A DNA stretch of 64,000 bases from Kiloniellaceae bacterium (GTDB lineage Bacteria; Pseudomonadota; Alphaproteobacteria; Kiloniellales; J153): assembly GCA_021776115.1 (NCBI GenBank), contig JAJFGN010000041.1, forward strand, positions 23,925 through 87,924, in the 5' to 3' direction. This document shows, in pieces, positions 5,819 to 14,775 of this stretch (positions within the stretch are counted from its first letter, which is position 1; each line of letters opens with the position of its first letter). A model generated the notes under the pieces. The model saw nothing but the letters and a program-made list of their open reading frames with translations, had not been told where the DNA came from and searched no databases. The translations under genes were made by a program, and so were the position numbers.

Positions 5819-8800
5819 ATGGCGACTTTAGCTTTCAGCCTTGGTGGCGCCCTGGCGGGTGGTTTGGTCGGCGGTCCGGTTGGCGCTCAGGCCGGCTTCC
5901 TGGCGGGGCAGTTCGCCGGGAACGCCGTGTTCGGCAACGCCGATGACCGGGTCATCGAAGGGCCGCGCCTGACCGACCTGGCGGTCACGTCTTCGACCTA
6001 CGGCCGGCCGATTCCGATCGCCTATGGCCGCTTTCGCCTCGGCGGCAATGTTGTCTGGTCGCCGGGTATTAAGGAGATTCGCCAGGAACAGACGCAAGGC
6101 GGCAAGGGCGGCGGCGCGACGCAAACGAGCCTAACTTGCCGCTACACCGCCGACTTTCGCGTTGCCCTGTGCGAGGGGCCGCTCGACGCGGTCTTACGTG
6201 TTTGGGCCGATGGCAAGCTTATTGCCGACTTCACGACTACGGCGCCTGTATTCGGCGGTAAGATCCGTCGGGCCAACATGCGGGTTTACCTGGGCGGCGA
6301 CGCGCAGCAACCGGACCCGGCAGAGCAAGCCGATCGGGGCATCGAGGACACCCCCGCCTACCGGGGACAGGCCGGACTTGTGTTTGAATCCTTGCCGTTG
6401 GAAGACTTCGGCAACCGTATCCCGCAGATCACGGCCGAGGTCGCGACCTCGGCTAGCGAGACCTTCCCGTTAGCCAGCACGACAGCCTTCGCCTCCCCGG
6501 TGACGCAACTCGCCCGCTGGAGTCATGACCGCCGCTTTCTCTATACGCTGTCGACGAATGGAATCGCGACCAAGTGGGATGTGGCCGAGCGCCGGCAGCT
6601 GGTCGGCAAGGATATCGGTGTCGGCGAGGCCTTCTGTCCCGGACTCGACCGCGACGGGAACCTGTATTCCGGCGACCGGAACGGCAAGGTTATCAAGTAC
6701 GACGGCTCCTGGACCCAGCTTGGAATTTCGCCGACGGCGATGGCCCAGGACTTTGCCAATCTTATCGTCGCCGGCCAGCCCGGATTCGAGCGTGTCGTCG
6801 CTCAGGGCATCACCGGTAGTGTCGGCGTGTTTTCCGCCACTACTCTGGACTTGCTGAACGAGATTACGCTTTCGGATTTTGCCGTACCTACCGCTGGAAC
6901 CTACCGGGCGACGCTGAACCGCAACGGCATGGCGGTCGACGCGGAGGGATTTGTCTGGACTCTCGTGGTCGACGGTTCGGCCGACGGTTATCTCTTCAAG
7001 ATCGACCCCGGCATTGGATCGATACGTGAGCGCCATGTCTTGGCGGGAAAGACGGGGGCTCGCTTCCTGTCCTATGACGAACCGACCAATAGTTTGATCG
7101 TTGAGGAAGACGGTGCGATCGGCCTGTTTCGCTTTGACCTCGATACCTCAACCATCGACGCGGTCTTGGCGGTGGGCCTGAACGCGACGGTCGATAACCG
7201 GACGCAGTATTGTGCCGGTCCGGTAGGTGGGCGGATCTGGCTGCAAGCGTCGACAATCGCCTTCGAGATCGATACCGCGAGCTTCACCGTTCTGCGCACC
7301 GTATCGCTCGCCAGTTGGACCCCGATTCCGGCCGTCGAGCAGATGGTATACGACGTGCTGAACAACGCGCTGATCTGGGTCGATGTCTTCCCGGCCACGC
7401 TGTACTGGACCTTTCTCGATCGCAAGAACGGCCTGAACGTCGGCCTCGGCGATATCCTTGACGACGTCTCAAGCCGGGTCGGCCTCAACTCGTCCGGTGA
7501 TCTCGACGCTTCGGCGCTCAACGATACCGTGATCGGCTTTGTGATATCCGATCGTATGAGCGCGCGCGCCGCACTGGAACCTCTTGCGACCGCCTATTTC
7601 TTCGATGCGCGGGAAGAGGATTTCAAGGTTGTTATGGTCGCGCGCGGCGGCGCGCCGTCGGTCACAATTCCCGAGTCGGATCTCGGCGCGCGGGCCTTCG
7701 AAGACGCCGATTTCGTGCCTTTGCTCAGCGAGGAACGTATACAGGAAATTGAACTGCCCCGGCGTATCGACATGACCTACGCCGACCCAAACCTCGACTA
7801 TCAAACCAACACCCAGGTTTTTCAGCGTGTACAGGAAGCGGTGGCAACGCGGGGCTTGAAGGTCGTTCGCCTGCCTCTCGCCATGAGCGAGAACGAGGCC
7901 GCACAGCGGGCCGAGAGACTCGGGTTCCAAACCTGGCAGGCGCGTACGCCCTACAACTTGCGTGTTTCCCGAAAGCATGCGCGGATCAGTACTGGCGACG
8001 TGATCCGCGCGACGGCCGATGGCGCCACGGCCACTCTGCGGGTCGATTCGCTCGACTACGGGGCCGACGGTGTCATCCGTCTGCGCGGTGTGGCGGAAGA
8101 TCCTGTAGTGTACGAAAGCGCCGCGGCCGGCGTCTCGGGTTTGGGTGTGCCGGCGCAGTCAATAGCTCTGGCCGGGCCTTCGGCATTCTACCTCATGGAC
8201 ATTCCGTTGTTGCGCGACGCGGAAGAGGGTTTGGGAATTTATGTTGCCGCCGGTGCGTTGGGCGAGGAAGCTTGGCCCGGCGCCTCGATCTTGAAGTCGG
8301 CCGATGGCGAAACCTTCGACGCGCCCTTCCTCTTCGTACCGGGCACGCGCAACGCGACTCATGGCGCCAGCGAGTCTGTGCTGTCCGATCATGGCGCCCG
8401 CACCTGGGATCGCACCAACACTCTGACCGTGCGTTTGTCGCGCGGCGCCTTGGTTTCAGCCAGCGAGACGGCCGTGTTGAACGGTGCAAATGCTCTGCTG
8501 GTCGGCGACGAAGTTATTCAGTTCGCCAACGCCAATCTAAACGCCGACGGGACCTACACCCTCGACACGCTACTGCGCGGCCGGCGCGGTACCGAATGGG
8601 CGACCGTCGGGCATGCGTTGGGCGAGAGGATCGTCTTGCTCAGCGAGGCGGCCTTGGATCGCGCCAATCTACCCGATGCCGACCTCGGGGTCGCACGATT
8701 CTACAAGGGTGTGACCTTGGGTGGACCGGTTAGCGAGGGTATGCAGAAGTCGCTCACCTTCATTGGACGCTCTCTCATGCCGTACGCCCCGGTCGATATT

Positions 8801-9142
8801 CGCGGCGTGCGGACCGGCTCGCCCAGCGACTGGACCATCGCTTGGAAGCGGCGCACACGCTTGGGCGGGGCATGGAAGGACGCGGTCGATGTGCCCCTTG
8901 GCGAAGAGAGCGAAGCCTACGAAGTCGATATCCTTAATGGGCAGACAGTCGTGCGCACCATCACCGCGGTGGCCTCCAGCGGCGGCTCGGTCGTTACGCC
9001 CAGCTCCCGCCAAGCTTTGTACTCGGCCGCCGACCAGACCACCGACTTCGGCGCGGAACAAGGAACCCTCAGCCTTCGCACTTATCAATTGAGCGCCACG
9101 GTCGGGCGCGGTTTTCCCGGATCAGCCATCGTTTCCGGATAG
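5819..9142 (+). CDS. Large phage tail tip / receptor-interaction protein with an inserted beta-propeller-like region
   Basis: The 1107-residue product starts with a glycine-rich hydrophobic segment (ALAGGLVGGPVGAQAGFLAGQFAG) followed by SSTYGRPIPIAYGRFRLGGNVVW, the hallmark of GTA gp15/lambda J-like tail proteins. Residues about 1-212 and 530-830 read as the usual hub domains (for example ADFRVALCEGPLDAVLRVWADGK, and SARAALEPLATAYFFDAREEDFKV). Between them, residues about 215-530 consist of repeated blades such as LARWSHDRRFLYTLSTNG, GNLYSGDRNGKVIKYDGSW and GYLFKIDPGIGSI, which look like a beta-propeller. The C-terminal part resembles fibronectin-like and fibre-attachment domains (WKRRTRLGGAWKD). 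I do not see the TIM-barrel glycosidase domain of canonical gp15. The propeller may bind cell-surface glycans (inference). Confidence 0.8.
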   Translation: MATLAFSLGGALAGGLVGGPVGAQAGFLAGQFAGNAVFGNADDRVIEGPRLTDLAVTSSTYGRPIPIAYGRFRLGGNVVWSPGIKEIRQEQTQGGKGGGATQTSLTCRYTADFRVALCEGPLDAVLRVWADGKLIADFTTTAPVFGGKIRRANMRVYLGGDAQQPDPAEQADRGIEDTPAYRGQAGLVFESLPLEDFGNRIPQITAEVATSASETFPLASTTAFASPVTQLARWSHDRRFLYTLSTNGIATKWDVAERRQLVGKDIGVGEAFCPGLDRDGNLYSGDRNGKVIKYDGSWTQLGISPTAMAQDFANLIVAGQPGFERVVAQGITGSVGVFSATTLDLLNEITLSDFAVPTAGTYRATLNRNGMAVDAEGFVWTLVVDGSADGYLFKIDPGIGSIRERHVLAGKTGARFLSYDEPTNSLIVEEDGAIGLFRFDLDTSTIDAVLAVGLNATVDNRTQYCAGPVGGRIWLQASTIAFEIDTASFTVLRTVSLASWTPIPAVEQMVYDVLNNALIWVDVFPATLYWTFLDRKNGLNVGLGDILDDVSSRVGLNSSGDLDASALNDTVIGFVISDRMSARAALEPLATAYFFDAREEDFKVVMVARGGAPSVTIPESDLGARAFEDADFVPLLSEERIQEIELPRRIDMTYADPNLDYQTNTQVFQRVQEAVATRGLKVVRLPLAMSENEAAQRAERLGFQTWQARTPYNLRVSRKHARISTGDVIRATADGATATLRVDSLDYGADGVIRLRGVAEDPVVYESAAAGVSGLGVPAQSIALAGPSAFYLMDIPLLRDAEEGLGIYVAAGALGEEAWPGASILKSADGETFDAPFLFVPGTRNATHGASESVLSDHGARTWDRTNTLTVRLSRGALVSASETAVLNGANALLVGDEVIQFANANLNADGTYTLDTLLRGRRGTEWATVGHALGERIVLLSEAALDRANLPDADLGVARFYKGVTLGGPVSEGMQKSLTFIGRSLMPYAPVDIRGVRTGSPSDWTIAWKRRTRLGGAWKDAVDVPLGEESEAYEVDILNGQTVVRTITAVASSGGSVVTPSSRQALYSAADQTTDFGAEQGTLSLRTYQLSATVGRGFPGSAIVSG

Positions 9143-9163
9143 GTCAGAAGGAGTATATCGGCA

Positions 9164-9577
9164 ATGGCAAACCTCGATAACCTCGGCACCCATGTAGACG
9201 GCACGCTCATCGCACAATCGCAGTCGCAGAAGGAAGTGACCTCGAACGCACTCGACAATCTAATGTCCAACGCAACCCAAGCGGTGTTGAACGTTGCGAT
9301 CGCCGATTCCATCGGCTCGCCGACGGTCGCCGACCGCAGTCTTACCGATGACGAATTCTTCGGCCGTTTTCTTTTTTCCCTAACCGGCACGCCCAGTCTG
9401 GCCTTTGACGTCGTTCTCCCAGCACTCGGCAGCCACTGTTTCGCGGTACTCAACCAAACCGGGCAGACCGCGACGCTGCGGGTCGGAGCCGGCACTAGTG
9501 TGGCGGTCGCCACGGCCACCGCCCGGCTGTTGCACAGCGACGGGACCGACGTCCGCGCACTCGCCCCGGCAACTTAG
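9164..9577 (+). CDS. Hypothetical tail-associated protein, DUF2793-like N terminus
   Basis: A 137-residue protein starting at ATG 9164, with AAGGAG upstream. The segment IAQSQSQKEVTSNALDNLMSN recalls the GQAQKEVTHNEAL motif of DUF2793 proteins, which sit at the end of GTA-like and prophage tail clusters. The remainder (SLTGTPSLAFDVVLPALGSHCFAVLNQTGQTATLRVGAG) is predicted beta-rich and matches the beta-barrel part of that family. It directly follows the tail tip gene. A tail fibre or tip accessory role is inferred from position only. Confidence 0.5.
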   Translation: MANLDNLGTHVDGTLIAQSQSQKEVTSNALDNLMSNATQAVLNVAIADSIGSPTVADRSLTDDEFFGRFLFSLTGTPSLAFDVVLPALGSHCFAVLNQTGQTATLRVGAGTSVAVATATARLLHSDGTDVRALAPAT

Positions 9578-9586
9578 GATCATCGT

Positions 9587-9826
9587 ATGGCGGAACCGAC
9601 ACACGGCGATCTCTACGCTGAGATCGCGGCCCTACGTGCCGTGACGGAGGCTGAGCTAAAGAACTTAAACATTCGCATGTCGCAAGTCGAAGTGACACAA
9701 CGCGAGCTTGTGAGCGTTGCCACACAGGGTAAGACCGGCCTGCGTGTCTTTCTGTGGCTGGGAGGTTTTCTAGCCGCTGGCGCCACGGCGCTCATCGCAG
9801 CCTGGCGAGATCTCTTTGGCCGCTAA
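9587..9826 (+). CDS. Small holin-like membrane protein (coiled coil plus one transmembrane helix)
   Basis: The 79-residue product has an N-terminal helical segment (residues 8-45, GDLYAEIAALRAVTEAELKNLNIRMSQVEV, with heptad spacing), then TGLRVFLWLGGFLAAGATALIAAW as a single transmembrane helix and a short basic end. This layout is that of XhlA/haemolysin-type small proteins in phage lysis modules. Its position after the tail genes and before a small lipoprotein supports a lysis or membrane role. No sequence motif proves it, and a tail-anchored structural function is possible. Confidence 0.5.
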   Translation: MAEPTHGDLYAEIAALRAVTEAELKNLNIRMSQVEVTQRELVSVATQGKTGLRVFLWLGGFLAAGATALIAAWRDLFGR

Positions 9827-9871
9827 GCTGGGACCCCAGCGTGACTCGGACAAATTTGGGAGTTAAGACCG

Positions 9872-10183
9872 ATGCGACGCCTTACTTCAGCGCGACTTAT
9901 CGCCATGGTGCTCGCCAGCGCCTTTATAGTCGGATGCGCGCCCGGCCAGCAACTCGCCGTAGTAGGCGGCATGCAGGCCGCCCAACGGGCAAAGGACGCC
10001 GAAGCGCAAGTCCTGAAAGCATCGGTCTGCGCGATGTCTATTGGCGCCTACTATCGCATCAACAGCGAACTAGAGCGCCGGGCGCTAGACGCTCTATGCG
10101 GTGGTTTGGATGGGGCTCTGGCCAGCGTTGACGATCTGACCACCGCACGGGAGCGGGAGGGCGCTCCGGCCGCCGGGAACTAA
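9872..10183 (+). CDS. Small lipoprotein at the end of the tail cluster
   Basis: Start ATG 9872 gives 103 residues. The N terminus MRRLTSARLIAMVLASAFIVGC is a lipoprotein signal peptide with the cysteine at residue 22. The mature chain is helical (QAAQRAKDAEAQVLKASVCAMSIGAYYRINSELERRALDALCGG) with two further cysteines. In a phage setting a small lipoprotein after a holin-like gene could be a spanin subunit, but the protein does not have the Pro-rich composition of Rz1, so I leave its function open. It is the last gene before the convergent ispB gene. Confidence 0.5.
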   Translation: MRRLTSARLIAMVLASAFIVGCAPGQQLAVVGGMQAAQRAKDAEAQVLKASVCAMSIGAYYRINSELERRALDALCGGLDGALASVDDLTTAREREGAPAAGN

Positions 10184-10210
10184 TCCGGCGCCGGTAAGAG
10201 TTTAGTGCCC

Positions 10211-11233
10211 CTAGTACGCGCGCTCGACGCAAAAGTCGATTAGCTCGAGCATTTCCTGTTTCATCGGCGAAGCGGGAAAGATCGCCAAGGCGTCGCGCGC
10301 GTCGGATGCATAAGCCCGCGCATAAGCCGCCGTATCTTCCAAGACACCGTGCCGGTGCATGAGTTCGATCGCATGCGCCAAATCGGAATCCGTTTGTTCC
10401 ATGTCTTCGAGACAGCGGCGCCAGAAGGTCTTCTCAGCTTCGTTCGCGCGCGCGAAAGCGAGGATCACCGGCAGCGTGATCTTGCCCTCCCTAAAGTCGT
10501 CCCCAATCGTTTTCCCGAGCTCTGCTTGACGAGCTGAAAAATCGAGCAGATCGTCGACAATCTGGAACGCGATGCCAAAGTTTCGCCCATAGCTTTCCAG
10601 CGCGATTTCCTCATCCTCCGGGCGCTCGCTCACCACCGCGCCAATTTGGCAAGCGGCGGAAAACAGGGCGGCGGTCTTCGCGCCGACGACAGCCAGGTAA
10701 TCTTTCTCACTTGTCGCCGTGTCATTGGAAGTTATGAGTTGCTGGACCTCGCCCTCGGCAATCACCGCCGAGGCGTCCGACAGTATCTTGAGAACCTTCA
10801 GTGAGCCGTCGGCGACCATGAGCTGAAACGCGCGACTGAATAGGAAGTCACCGACCAGGACACTAGGTTGATTGCCCCAAAGGGCGTTGGCGGTCGAGAG
10901 TCCACGGCGCAAATTGCTTTGGTCCACGACGTCATCGTGCAGCAGGGTAGCTGTGTGGATAAATTCGACGCAGGCAGCCAGATGGATGTGCCGCCGTCCC
11001 TGATACCCGCATAGTCGCGACGACGCGAGCGTAAGAATAGGGCGCAGGCGCTTGCCGCCCGCGGCAACGATATGGCCGGCGAGCTGAGGTATCAGGCTAA
11101 CCTGCGAGTTCATGTGCTCGAGGATTATGCGGTTGACCGCCTGAAGCTCGTCCGCCACTAAGGCAGTCAAGGGCTCCAGCCCTCCCTGCCGCGAGGATTC
11201 GTACGCGATATCTATGCCGGCAACCCCAGTCAA
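10211..11233 (-). CDS. ispB: Polyprenyl diphosphate synthase (octaprenyl/decaprenyl type)
   Basis: A 340-residue trans-prenyltransferase that elongates farnesyl diphosphate with isopentenyl diphosphate to make the side chain of ubiquinone. Both Asp-rich motifs are present: the first in LLHDDVVDQSNLRRG and the second in FQIVDDLLDF. GGKRLRPILTLASSRLCGY near residue 75 and the KT motif in VGAKTAALFSAACQIG are the other family blocks. The residue before the first motif region is consistent with long-chain products, but chain length cannot be read reliably. It is divergent from the DUF2007-methyltransferase pair, the usual neighbours of ispB in Alphaproteobacteria, and convergent with the tail cluster. 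Confidence 0.92.
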   Translation of the reverse strand: MTGVAGIDIAYESSRQGGLEPLTALVADELQAVNRIILEHMNSQVSLIPQLAGHIVAAGGKRLRPILTLASSRLCGYQGRRHIHLAACVEFIHTATLLHDDVVDQSNLRRGLSTANALWGNQPSVLVGDFLFSRAFQLMVADGSLKVLKILSDASAVIAEGEVQQLITSNDTATSEKDYLAVVGAKTAALFSAACQIGAVVSERPEDEEIALESYGRNFGIAFQIVDDLLDFSARQAELGKTIGDDFREGKITLPVILAFARANEAEKTFWRRCLEDMEQTDSDLAHAIELMHRHGVLEDTAAYARAYASDARDALAIFPASPMKQEMLELIDFCVERAY

Positions 11234-11376
11234 CGGCCTATTCCTTCAGTTCGCCGCGTTCGGCGTGAAAGTAATCTTACCCATTAGCGGCCACATCCGT
11301 GCCATAGTTCGCCGAGGATAGGTCGATCCGCCCGCCGGTCAAGTCAATCGCTAACGTCAGCCACGAGATCCTACTG

Positions 11377-11592
11377 GTGAAGAATATACTGCATACAAAC
11401 GACCTAGTGAAGTTGTCCTGGATTCAGGCGCTCTTGGCGGATGCCGGGGTGGAAACTATCGTGCTGGACGTTCACACCAGTGTGATCGAAGGGTCGATTG
11501 GGGCGATCCCACGCCGCTTAGCGGTTCTCGATGAAGATTACCAGCGTGCGCGCAGGGTGTTGGAGGACGCCGGGGAGGACATTCCCTCGTGA
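11377..11592 (+). CDS. DUF2007 family putative signal-transducing protein
   Basis: A 71-residue protein starting at GTG 11377. MKNILHTNDLVKLSWIQALLADAGVETIVLDVHTS followed by GSIGAIPRRLAVLDEDYQRARRVLEDAG is the DUF2007 fold: strand-helix-strand, a loop carrying IPRRL, then a terminal helix. The molecular role of the family is unknown. Its stop overlaps the methyltransferase start (GTGA), so the two are translationally coupled. The same pair next to ispB is common in Alphaproteobacteria. Confidence 0.8.
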   Translation: MKNILHTNDLVKLSWIQALLADAGVETIVLDVHTSVIEGSIGAIPRRLAVLDEDYQRARRVLEDAGEDIPS

Positions 11593-12368
11593 GCCCGGAC
11601 CTAGGCCCTGTCCATATGCCGGACCTGCGCGCCGGACGCGGGAGCGAGGATCTCCTTCTAGCCGGGCGCGTATCGCTGGCTCAACCCGCATCCGGGTATC
11701 GGGCGGCAATCGACCCGGTCATGCTGGCCGCGGCGGTCACGGCATCCGCCGGCGACAGCATTCTCGATCTTGGATGCGGCGCGGGAGCAGCCGCGCTGTG
11801 CCTGCTTGCGCGGGTGCCGGGTATTCGCGTGACCGGTTTGGACCTGCAGATCGACCTCGTGCGCTTGGCCGGCCAGAACGCCGCGCGCAATGGTGTCGCG
11901 AATCGCTTCATCCCCATAGCCGGGGATGTCGCCAAGCTGCCGCCGCGTCTTGCCCCGGCGAGTTTCGATCATGTCATGTGCAATCCGCCCTACCTGAAGG
12001 CCGGGGCTGCCCGCCCAAGTGGAAACCTTGCCCGCGATACGGCCAATCGCGAGGGGGCGGCGGGACTTGCCGTTTGGATCGGCGCCGCTCTGACCATGGT
12101 ACGGTCCAAGGGCAATATATCTGTTATTCACCGGGCCGATCGGCTTGACGATCTGCTCGCGGCGCTTCGTGGCCGGGCCGGCGATATCGCGGTTTTCCCC
12201 TTGTGGCCCGGGCAAGGCAAACCGGCGAAACGGGTCATTGTGCAGGCCCGTAAGGGCGTGGCGAGTCCATTGCGTCTTGCGCCAGGTTTGGTTCTGCACG
12301 AGCCCAGCGGCGCCTACACATCGGCGGCGGATGCGATTCTAAGGGACGCGGCACCGCTCTGCATCTGA
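11589..12368 (+). CDS. TrmN6-like tRNA1(Val) adenine-N6 methyltransferase
   Basis: A 259-residue class I SAM-dependent methyltransferase. The SAM site is SILDLGCGAGAAALCLLARVPG and the substrate motif is NPPY in CNPPYLKAGAARPSGN, which marks N6-adenine or N5-glutamine methylation; the lack of a release-factor-type N-terminal domain favours TrmN6 (modification of A37 in tRNA1-Val). The GVANRFIPIAGDVAKLP segment is the expected acidic loop region. GTG 11589 overlaps the DUF2007 stop; ATG 11619 (MPDLRAG) is an alternative start. The specificity is by family resemblance. Confidence 0.75.
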   Translation: MSPDLGPVHMPDLRAGRGSEDLLLAGRVSLAQPASGYRAAIDPVMLAAAVTASAGDSILDLGCGAGAAALCLLARVPGIRVTGLDLQIDLVRLAGQNAARNGVANRFIPIAGDVAKLPPRLAPASFDHVMCNPPYLKAGAARPSGNLARDTANREGAAGLAVWIGAALTMVRSKGNISVIHRADRLDDLLAALRGRAGDIAVFPLWPGQGKPAKRVIVQARKGVASPLRLAPGLVLHEPSGAYTSAADAILRDAAPLCI

Positions 12369-12415
12369 GCTTTGGCTGGTTGTTCCGTGCGCTCCGCGTC
12401 TCTATATCTCTGGCC

Positions 12416-13285
12416 ATGGATGCCCGAAGCCTTCTGGCGTACTTGCCGCTGCGCCGCTTTAAGGAACCGCCACCTGTGGTCGGTGTGCTCCGGCTCAGTG
12501 GGGTCATCGGCGGCGCGGGGCCCCTACGTCCCGGCATGTCGTTGGCGGCCATGGAAAGCTTGATCGAACGGGCCTTCAAGCTGCCGCGCCTCAAGGCCGT
12601 CGCCCTGGCCATCAACTCGCCCGGCGGGTCGCCCGCGCAATCGGACCTGATCGCGAAGCGCATTCGCGACCTCGCTCAAGAACATGATATCAAGGTCTTG
12701 GCCTTCTGCGAGGATGTCGCGGCGTCTGGGGGCTACTGGCTCGCCTGCGCGGCCGACGAGATTTTCGCGCGCGAGACCTCGATCATCGGCTCCATCGGCG
12801 TGATCTCCGCCGGGTTTGGGTTTCCCGAGCTGCTGAAAAACTATGGGGTCGAGCGGCGGGTCCACACCTCCGGTGACAAGAAAGCCATGCTCGATCCCTT
12901 CCGTGCGGAAAAGAAGGATGAGGTCGCCCGGCTCAAGGCCCTGCAGAAGGAAATCCATGACAGCTTCATCGCCACCGTGCGTGAACGCCGCGGCGATCGC
13001 CTCAAGGGCAGCGACGATATTCTGTTTAGCGGCGAGTTCTGGACCGGCAAGGCGGCTGTGGAATTGGGTTTGATCGACGCGGTGGGCGAAATGCGTCAGG
13101 TCCTGCGCGATCGATTCGGCGAGAAGGTCGCGTTGAGAAAAATCGATGGCGCAAAGCCCTGGTGGCGCCGCCGCTTGGGCTTGGATGCCTGGCGGGCCGA
13201 AACAGGCTTCAACGCGCAGGGCGCCGTAAGCGGCCTTCTGGCGGCGGCGGAGGAACGCGCGCTCTGGGCCCGCTACGGGCTTTAG
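12416..13285 (+). CDS. S49 family signal-peptide peptidase / SohB-like serine protease
   Basis: ATG 12416 gives 289 residues; a TTG at 12380 would add 12. The fold is the SppA/ClpP type: VVGVLRLSGVIG, then ALAINSPGGSPAQSDLI, the nucleophile Ser in EDVAASGGYWLACAAD and the general-base Lys in HTSGDKKAMLDPF, a Ser-Lys dyad. Family members degrade signal peptides or misfolded membrane proteins in the membrane or periplasm. The short N-terminal segment (ARSLLAYLPLRRF) is at most a weak membrane anchor. The LFSGEFWTGKAAVELGLIDAVG block is the conserved end. It follows the methyltransferase gene by 47 bases on the same strand. Confidence 0.85.
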   Translation: MDARSLLAYLPLRRFKEPPPVVGVLRLSGVIGGAGPLRPGMSLAAMESLIERAFKLPRLKAVALAINSPGGSPAQSDLIAKRIRDLAQEHDIKVLAFCEDVAASGGYWLACAADEIFARETSIIGSIGVISAGFGFPELLKNYGVERRVHTSGDKKAMLDPFRAEKKDEVARLKALQKEIHDSFIATVRERRGDRLKGSDDILFSGEFWTGKAAVELGLIDAVGEMRQVLRDRFGEKVALRKIDGAKPWWRRRLGLDAWRAETGFNAQGAVSGLLAAAEERALWARYGL

Positions 13286-13356
13286 AGTTCACGTCGCTAC
13301 CCCCTCCCACCCCATATCCTTGACCCCGCTGCGCGCGGACCTCTACAACCTCCTGC

Positions 13357-13632
13357 ATGTTCGGATTCCCGTCGCTGCAGAAGCTCTTGGTTCTGGCCGC
13401 CGTGGTTGCTGCGGTGTGGTACGGATTCAAGTGGCTCTCGCGCCTGAAAGAGGTGCGGGACGCGCAAGACGGCAGACCGCCTAAGAAGCGCCGCTGGCCG
13501 GGGGCCGCTCGCCGCGCCGCCAAGGAGCCTCCGCAAAGCGAGGCCGAGGATATGACCGAGTGCCCTGTCTGCGGCACCTATGTCTCGGCGCGCGGGGCCT
13601 CCAACTGCGGCCGCGCTGACTGTCCCTACTGA
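13357..13632 (+). CDS. PP0621-type small membrane protein with a C-terminal zinc-ribbon-like motif
   Basis: The 91-residue product has one N-terminal transmembrane helix (LQKLLVLAAVVAAVWYGFKWL, residues 7-27), a basic linker (PKKRRWPGAARRAAK) and a C-terminal metal-binding motif CPVCGTYVSARGASNCGRADCPY. Two Cys-x2-Cys-like pairs could bind zinc, as in other short zinc-ribbon proteins. The family occurs widely in Proteobacteria without a proven role. It lies 71 bases after the S49 peptidase and is followed by a C-rich tract and hairpin. Confidence 0.65.
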   Translation: MFGFPSLQKLLVLAAVVAAVWYGFKWLSRLKEVRDAQDGRPPKKRRWPGAARRAAKEPPQSEAEDMTECPVCGTYVSARGASNCGRADCPY

Positions 13633-13740
13633 TCCCTCCCCCCACCAATCCTCTCCCAACGACCCCTTCCCACTAATCCCCTCCCTTCTTCTCCCGATTC
13701 GAGTCGGGCCGGCAGGCACAAGGTGTCGCCGGCCCGTGTC
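13632..13740 (+). terminator. C-rich tract plus strong hairpin, candidate Rho-type terminator
   Basis: Positions 13632-13700 are almost free of G and very rich in C and T, the composition of a Rho-loading tract. They are followed by a hairpin at 13706-13735: stem GGGCCGGC with GCCGGCCC plus an inner GGCAC/GTGTC stem, one bulged A and an AAG loop. No U-run follows, so it is not a classical intrinsic terminator. It lies between the PP0621-type gene and glyQ and could separate their transcription (inference). Confidence 0.4.
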
Positions 13741-13856
13741 CGGATTCGAAATCCCTTCCCTGTATTCCCGGCACCTCTTGCCTTCGCTTGATCTGCCTTA
13801 TCGGCACGGTTAATGTGCGCGCGCTTATCCCGCAGTGCACAAACTTTTGACGGCAG

Positions 13857-14774
13857 ATGACCAAGGCCGCATCCCGCCTAAAGCCCGATCCCGAGACTTG
13901 TTTCCAGCGTCTGATCCTGAATTTACAGGATTATTGGGCGGACCGAGGCTGTGTGATTCTGCAGCCTTATGATCTGGAGGTCGGCGCCGGGACCTTTCAC
14001 CCCGCCACGACTTTGCGTGCGCTCGGACCCGGAAGTTGGAACGCGGCCTATGTGCAGCCCTCGCGCCGCCCAACGGACGGCCGCTATGGCGAGAACCCGA
14101 ACCGCCTGCAGCACTATTACCAGTTCCAGGTCATTATGAAGCCCTCGCCGCCTGATGCGCAGGCGCTTTATCTGGGCTCGTTGCGCGCAATCGGGCTCGA
14201 CCCCACGGCGCACGATATCCGTTTTGTCGAGGACGATTGGGAAAGCCCGACCCTGGGCGCTTGGGGCCTGGGCTGGGAAGTCTGGTGCGACGGCATGGAG
14301 GTGACCCAGTTCACCTATTTCCAGCAGGTCGGGGGCATTGACTGCGATCCAGTATCGGTCGAGTTGACCTATGGCCTGGAGCGCTTGGCCATGTATGTGC
14401 AGGGCGTGGAGAACGTCTACGATTTGGATTGGGACGGTATGCCCAAGGATCGCGGCGGTAAGTCCTATGGCGATATCTTCCTGCAGGCGGAGCGTGAATT
14501 TTCGGCCTACAACTTCGAGTTGGCGGGGATCGAGTCCTTAGTTCGGCACTTCCAGGACGCCGAGGTGGAGTGCGGACGACTGCTGAACGACGATAGAAAG
14601 CTGGCCTTGCCGGCCTACGATCAGTGCATGAAGGCGAGCCACCTGTTCAACCTCCTGGATGCCCGGGGCGTCATCTCGGTCACGGAGCGCCAATCCTACA
14701 TCGGCCGCGTGCGCGCACTGGCCAAGGGGTGCTGCGAGGCTTGGGTGTCCAGCCAGCAAGGCGCGGGCGACTAG
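13857..14774 (+). CDS. glyQ: Glycyl-tRNA synthetase alpha subunit
   Basis: The 305-residue alpha subunit of the bacterial heterotetrameric GlyRS, which charges tRNA-Gly in the cytoplasm. Typical blocks are visible: [77 protein letters not shown], then [28 protein letters not shown] and the [17 protein letters not shown] motif 3 region. The length is as expected. The gene is followed by glyS with one base between stop and start, so the two subunits are made from one transcript. Confidence 0.97.
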   Translation: MTKAASRLKPDPETCFQRLILNLQDYWADRGCVILQPYDLEVGAGTFHPATTLRALGPGSWNAAYVQPSRRPTDGRYGENPNRLQHYYQFQVIMKPSPPDAQALYLGSLRAIGLDPTAHDIRFVEDDWESPTLGAWGLGWEVWCDGMEVTQFTYFQQVGGIDCDPVSVELTYGLERLAMYVQGVENVYDLDWDGMPKDRGGKSYGDIFLQAEREFSAYNFELAGIESLVRHFQDAEVECGRLLNDDRKLALPAYDQCMKASHLFNLLDARGVISVTERQSYIGRVRALAKGCCEAWVSSQQGAGD

Positions 14775-14775
14775 C

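Noticed and set aside
1..10183. Calling the tail cluster a functional gene transfer agent
   Set aside because: The head genes are outside the window, the tape measure is rearranged and the tail tip lacks the gp15 enzyme domain. A prophage with a GTA-like tail fits as well.
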